From assembly GCA_035574155.1 (NCBI GenBank), contig DATLZD010000042.1, forward strand, positions 1-8,195: a stretch of 8,195 nt of DNA, written 5' to 3'. Positions 5,699-8,195 of this stretch are shown here, in pieces. The notes under the pieces are model-generated. The model was not told where the DNA came from and did no database searches. It saw only the letters and a list, made by a program, of their open reading frames with translations. Each line of letters opens with the position of its first letter. Within the stretch, counting starts at the first letter, position 1. Source of the stretch: HRBIN24 sp035574155. Its GTDB lineage: Bacteria; Chloroflexota; Dehalococcoidia; SM23-28-2; HRBIN24. The position numbers were made by a program, and so were the translations under genes.

Positions 5699-5966
5699 AT
5701 GACGGTCGAAGTGCGTCTCACGGCTAACCTGCAGCGCCTGGCCGGGGGCCAGCGCTCCGTCCAGGTGGAGGCCCGCACGGTGGGGGAGCTGCTGGAGCGG
5801 CTGGACGCCCTCTACCCAGGCTTCAAGGGGAGCGTCCTGGACAACGGCCAGCTGCACCGCTTCGTGAACATCTTCCTCAACGACGAGGACATCCGCTTCC
5901 TGCAGCAGCTGGAGACCCCCCTCAAGGACGGGGACGTGGTCTCCATACTGCCCGCCCTGGCGGGGG

Positions 5967-5983
<17 letters not shown>
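5699..5983 (+). CDS. cysO: CysO/MoaD-like sulfur carrier with a four-residue C-terminal tail (carrier 3)
   Basis: A 94-residue CysO-like carrier. ATG 5699 is preferred over the in-frame GTG 5684 because it gives an opening matching carrier 1 (MTVEVRL against MSVTVRI); the Shine-Dalgarno is weak either way. The hallmark LHRFVNIFLNDEDIRF (about 52-67) and ILPALAGG (83-90) match CysO. The chain does not end at Gly89-Gly90 but continues with Glu-Gly-Gly-His. A thiocarboxylate can form only on an exposed Gly-Gly, so the tail would have to be removed, as JAMM peptidases do for some bacterial carriers (HcyS in Wolinella is the remembered case). The end of the gene overlaps the start of cysM by 17 bases, so carrier and user enzyme are translationally coupled, matching cysO-cysM order in Mycobacterium tuberculosis. 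Confidence 0.88.
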
Positions 5984-6977
<994 letters not shown>

Positions 6978-6998
6978 CCCGGGCCAGCCCCGGCGCCG

Positions 6999-7007
6999 TG
7001 CTATACT
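6999..7007 (+). promoter_or_regulatory. Extended -10 promoter for degV
   Basis: TGC followed by TATACT (7002-7007) is an extended -10 element, 30 bases before the degV start. No -35 is seen. A seven-base inverted repeat, GGGCCAG (6981-6987) and CTGGCCC (7006-7012), flanks it and may be an operator or a weak hairpin. The element suggests that degV-recG is transcribed separately from the sulfur genes. Confidence 0.45.
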
Positions 7008-7037
7008 GGCCCCGAGCCTTCAGCGCGGAGGTGGCAC

Positions 7038-7883
7038 TTGCCGGTAAAGATCGTCACCGACAGCACGGCCGACCTCCCCCCTGAGCTGGTGCGTGAGCTG
7101 GACATCGCCGTCGTCCCCCTCACCGTCGTCTTCGGCGACCGCGCCTACAAGGAGGGGGTGGACATAGACCACGACACCTTCTACCGCCTCCTGCAGGAGA
7201 GCAAGGCCCTCCCCACCACCTCGGCCCCATCGGTGGGAGAGATGCTGCAGGCCTACGAAGAGGTGCTGAGGGAGGCGGAGGAGCTGGTCTGCATACACAT
7301 CTCGTCCAAGCTATCGGCCACCTACAACAACGCCTGCCGCGCCGCCGAGGCCCTGCGGGAGCGGGGCGCCCGTATTGAGGTGGTGGACTCACTGAACGTG
7401 TCCATGGGCATGGGCTTCATCGTGCTGACGGCGGCCAGGGCGGCCCGTGGCGGCGCCAGCATGGAGCAGGTGCTGGCCATCGCCCGTCACTGCGTAGACC
7501 GGGTGCGCCTCTACTTCGTGCTGGACACGCTGGAATACCTGCGGCGGGGCGGTCGCATCGGCCGCGCCCGCGCCTTCCTGGGCTCTCTGCTCCACGTCAA
7601 GCCCATCCTCTCCCTGCGGGAGGGGGAGGTGCACCCCGAAGGCCGGGTCCGCACCCGCCGGCAGGCCCGCGAACGGCTGCTGCAGTTGGCCCTGGCCACG
7701 CCCCGCATCAAGGAGATGGCTGTCGGCTACACCACCGACCGGGAAGAGGCCGAGGCCCTGCTGGAACGGGTGCGGCCCATGCTCCCCCACGCCCGGCCCT
7801 ATTTGGTCCGCATCGGCCCCGTGGTGGGCACTCATGCCGGGCCAGGACTGCTGGGCGTCGGCACCCTGGAAGGGGAGGAGTAG
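7038..7883 (+). CDS. DegV family (FakB-like) fatty-acid-binding protein
   Basis: A 281-residue DegV-family protein of typical length. The start is TTG 7038, behind a strong GGAGGTGG (7027-7034), and gives the opening PVKIVTDSTADLP. Family features are TDSTADL (7-13), the PTTSAPS stretch (59-65) that lines the acyl pocket, the ISSKLSATYNNA segment, and the basic EYLRRGGRIGRARAFLG signature in the second domain. DegV proteins bind a long-chain fatty acid; FakB members present it to the kinase FakA for phosphorylation and entry into phospholipid synthesis. No fakA is visible here. It is not obviously linked to the sulfur genes, being preceded by its own promoter element, and is followed after 34 bases by recG. 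Whether it is a true FakB partner is unknown. Confidence 0.93.
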   Translation: MPVKIVTDSTADLPPELVRELDIAVVPLTVVFGDRAYKEGVDIDHDTFYRLLQESKALPTTSAPSVGEMLQAYEEVLREAEELVCIHISSKLSATYNNACRAAEALRERGARIEVVDSLNVSMGMGFIVLTAARAARGGASMEQVLAIARHCVDRVRLYFVLDTLEYLRRGGRIGRARAFLGSLLHVKPILSLREGEVHPEGRVRTRRQARERLLQLALATPRIKEMAVGYTTDREEAEALLERVRPMLPHARPYLVRIGPVVGTHAGPGLLGVGTLEGEE

Positions 7884-7917
7884 GGCCGAGGGCGCCCCGA
7901 GGAGGGGACGACGGACG

Positions 7918-8195
7918 GTGAAGGGCCCCCTGGAAGAGCTGCGCAAGGTCCTGGAGCTGGAGCGGGCCAAGAAGTTCAGCGACACGGCCGTGGTGGGGGG
8001 CCTGGACGCTTACCTGAGACGCTTCCTTGTCCAGAACCGGCTGCCCGACGGCCACGAGCTGCTGCGGGTGGTCTCTGTCTTGCCGCCAAGGGGCTATGCC
8101 TCCCTACACCCCATCCAGCGGCGGCGGGTGGTGGAGGCCCTGCTCAAGGCCATCGACCGCCCCTCTCCGGCCGGAGGGGGGCCAGGCCCGCGGGG
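7918..8195 (+). CDS. recG: ATP-dependent DNA helicase RecG, N-terminus (partial)
   Basis: The first 92 codons of a gene that runs off the right edge, with no stop in frame. It starts at GTG 7918, with GGAGGGG about ten bases upstream. The visible part opens MKGPLEELRKVLELERAKKF and continues with DTAVVGGLDAYLRRF, then HPIQRRRVVEALLKAID and a proline/glycine-rich linker. It resembles the helical N-terminal extension found before the wedge domain of RecG in Chloroflexota and Firmicutes, as remembered. The wedge and helicase motifs lie outside the window, so the call rests on this extension and on recG commonly lying near degV/fak genes. RecG remodels stalled replication forks and branched DNA. 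If the call is wrong, this is an unidentified helical protein. Confidence 0.68.
   Translation, partial: MKGPLEELRKVLELERAKKFSDTAVVGGLDAYLRRFLVQNRLPDGHELLRVVSVLPPRGYASLHPIQRRRVVEALLKAIDRPSPAGGGPGPR

Noticed and set aside
6981..7012. Inverted repeat GGGCCAG/CTGGCCC between cysM and degV
   Set aside because: It has an 18-base loop and no T tract, so it is not a convincing intrinsic terminator; it is mentioned only as a possible operator around the degV -10.

Overview
The window is GC-rich throughout (roughly two thirds G+C by eye) and reads as chromosomal DNA of a free-living bacterium. Best guess is a Chloroflexota member (Dehalococcoidia-like), from the CysO/CysM/MoeB protein style, the degV-recG adjacency and the RecG N-terminus. 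This is inference from remembered family resemblance; an actinobacterial or other high-GC source is not excluded. No mobile elements, CRISPR arrays, tRNAs or rRNAs were seen.

Layout. (1) Positions 1-920, minus strand: an OmpR/PhoB-type response regulator followed by the start of a two-TM protein that is probably its sensor kinase (cut by the window edge). (2) Positions 921-1285: a divergent control region with a good plus-strand promoter, a SAM-I riboswitch and an intrinsic terminator. (3) Positions 1286-3074, plus strand: a riboswitch-controlled operon of a threonine-synthase-family PLP enzyme, a stand-alone NIL-domain protein and a CysO/MoaD-like sulfur carrier ending in Gly-Gly. (4) Positions 3093-6977, plus strand: an Rrf2/IscR-like regulator with its own promoter and an IscR-like operator, a CysK-type cysteine synthase, a CysO-MoeB fusion (carrier joined to its E1-like activating enzyme), a third CysO, and a cysteine synthase of the CysO-dependent CysM type. 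(5) Positions 7038-8195: a DegV-family fatty-acid-binding protein and the N-terminus of RecG, apparently a separate housekeeping unit.

How it works together. Regions 3 and 4 look like one sulfur-assimilation island built on protein thiocarboxylates. The MoeB-like enzyme adenylates the C-terminal Gly-Gly of a carrier and sulfur is loaded as a thiocarboxylate. A PLP enzyme then takes that sulfur to make cysteine (CysM on O-phosphoserine, as in Mycobacterium tuberculosis) or, as I propose, homocysteine (the ThrC-like enzyme on O-phosphohomoserine). A SAM-off riboswitch makes little sense for a true threonine synthase but good sense for a homocysteine synthase. The most interesting hypothesis here is therefore that the ThrC-like protein, NIL protein and CysO-like carrier form a SAM-regulated homocysteine-forming module beside a thiocarboxylate-dependent cysteine module, sharing one E1. 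The JAMM peptidase (Mec) and the sulfur donor that such a system needs are not in the window.
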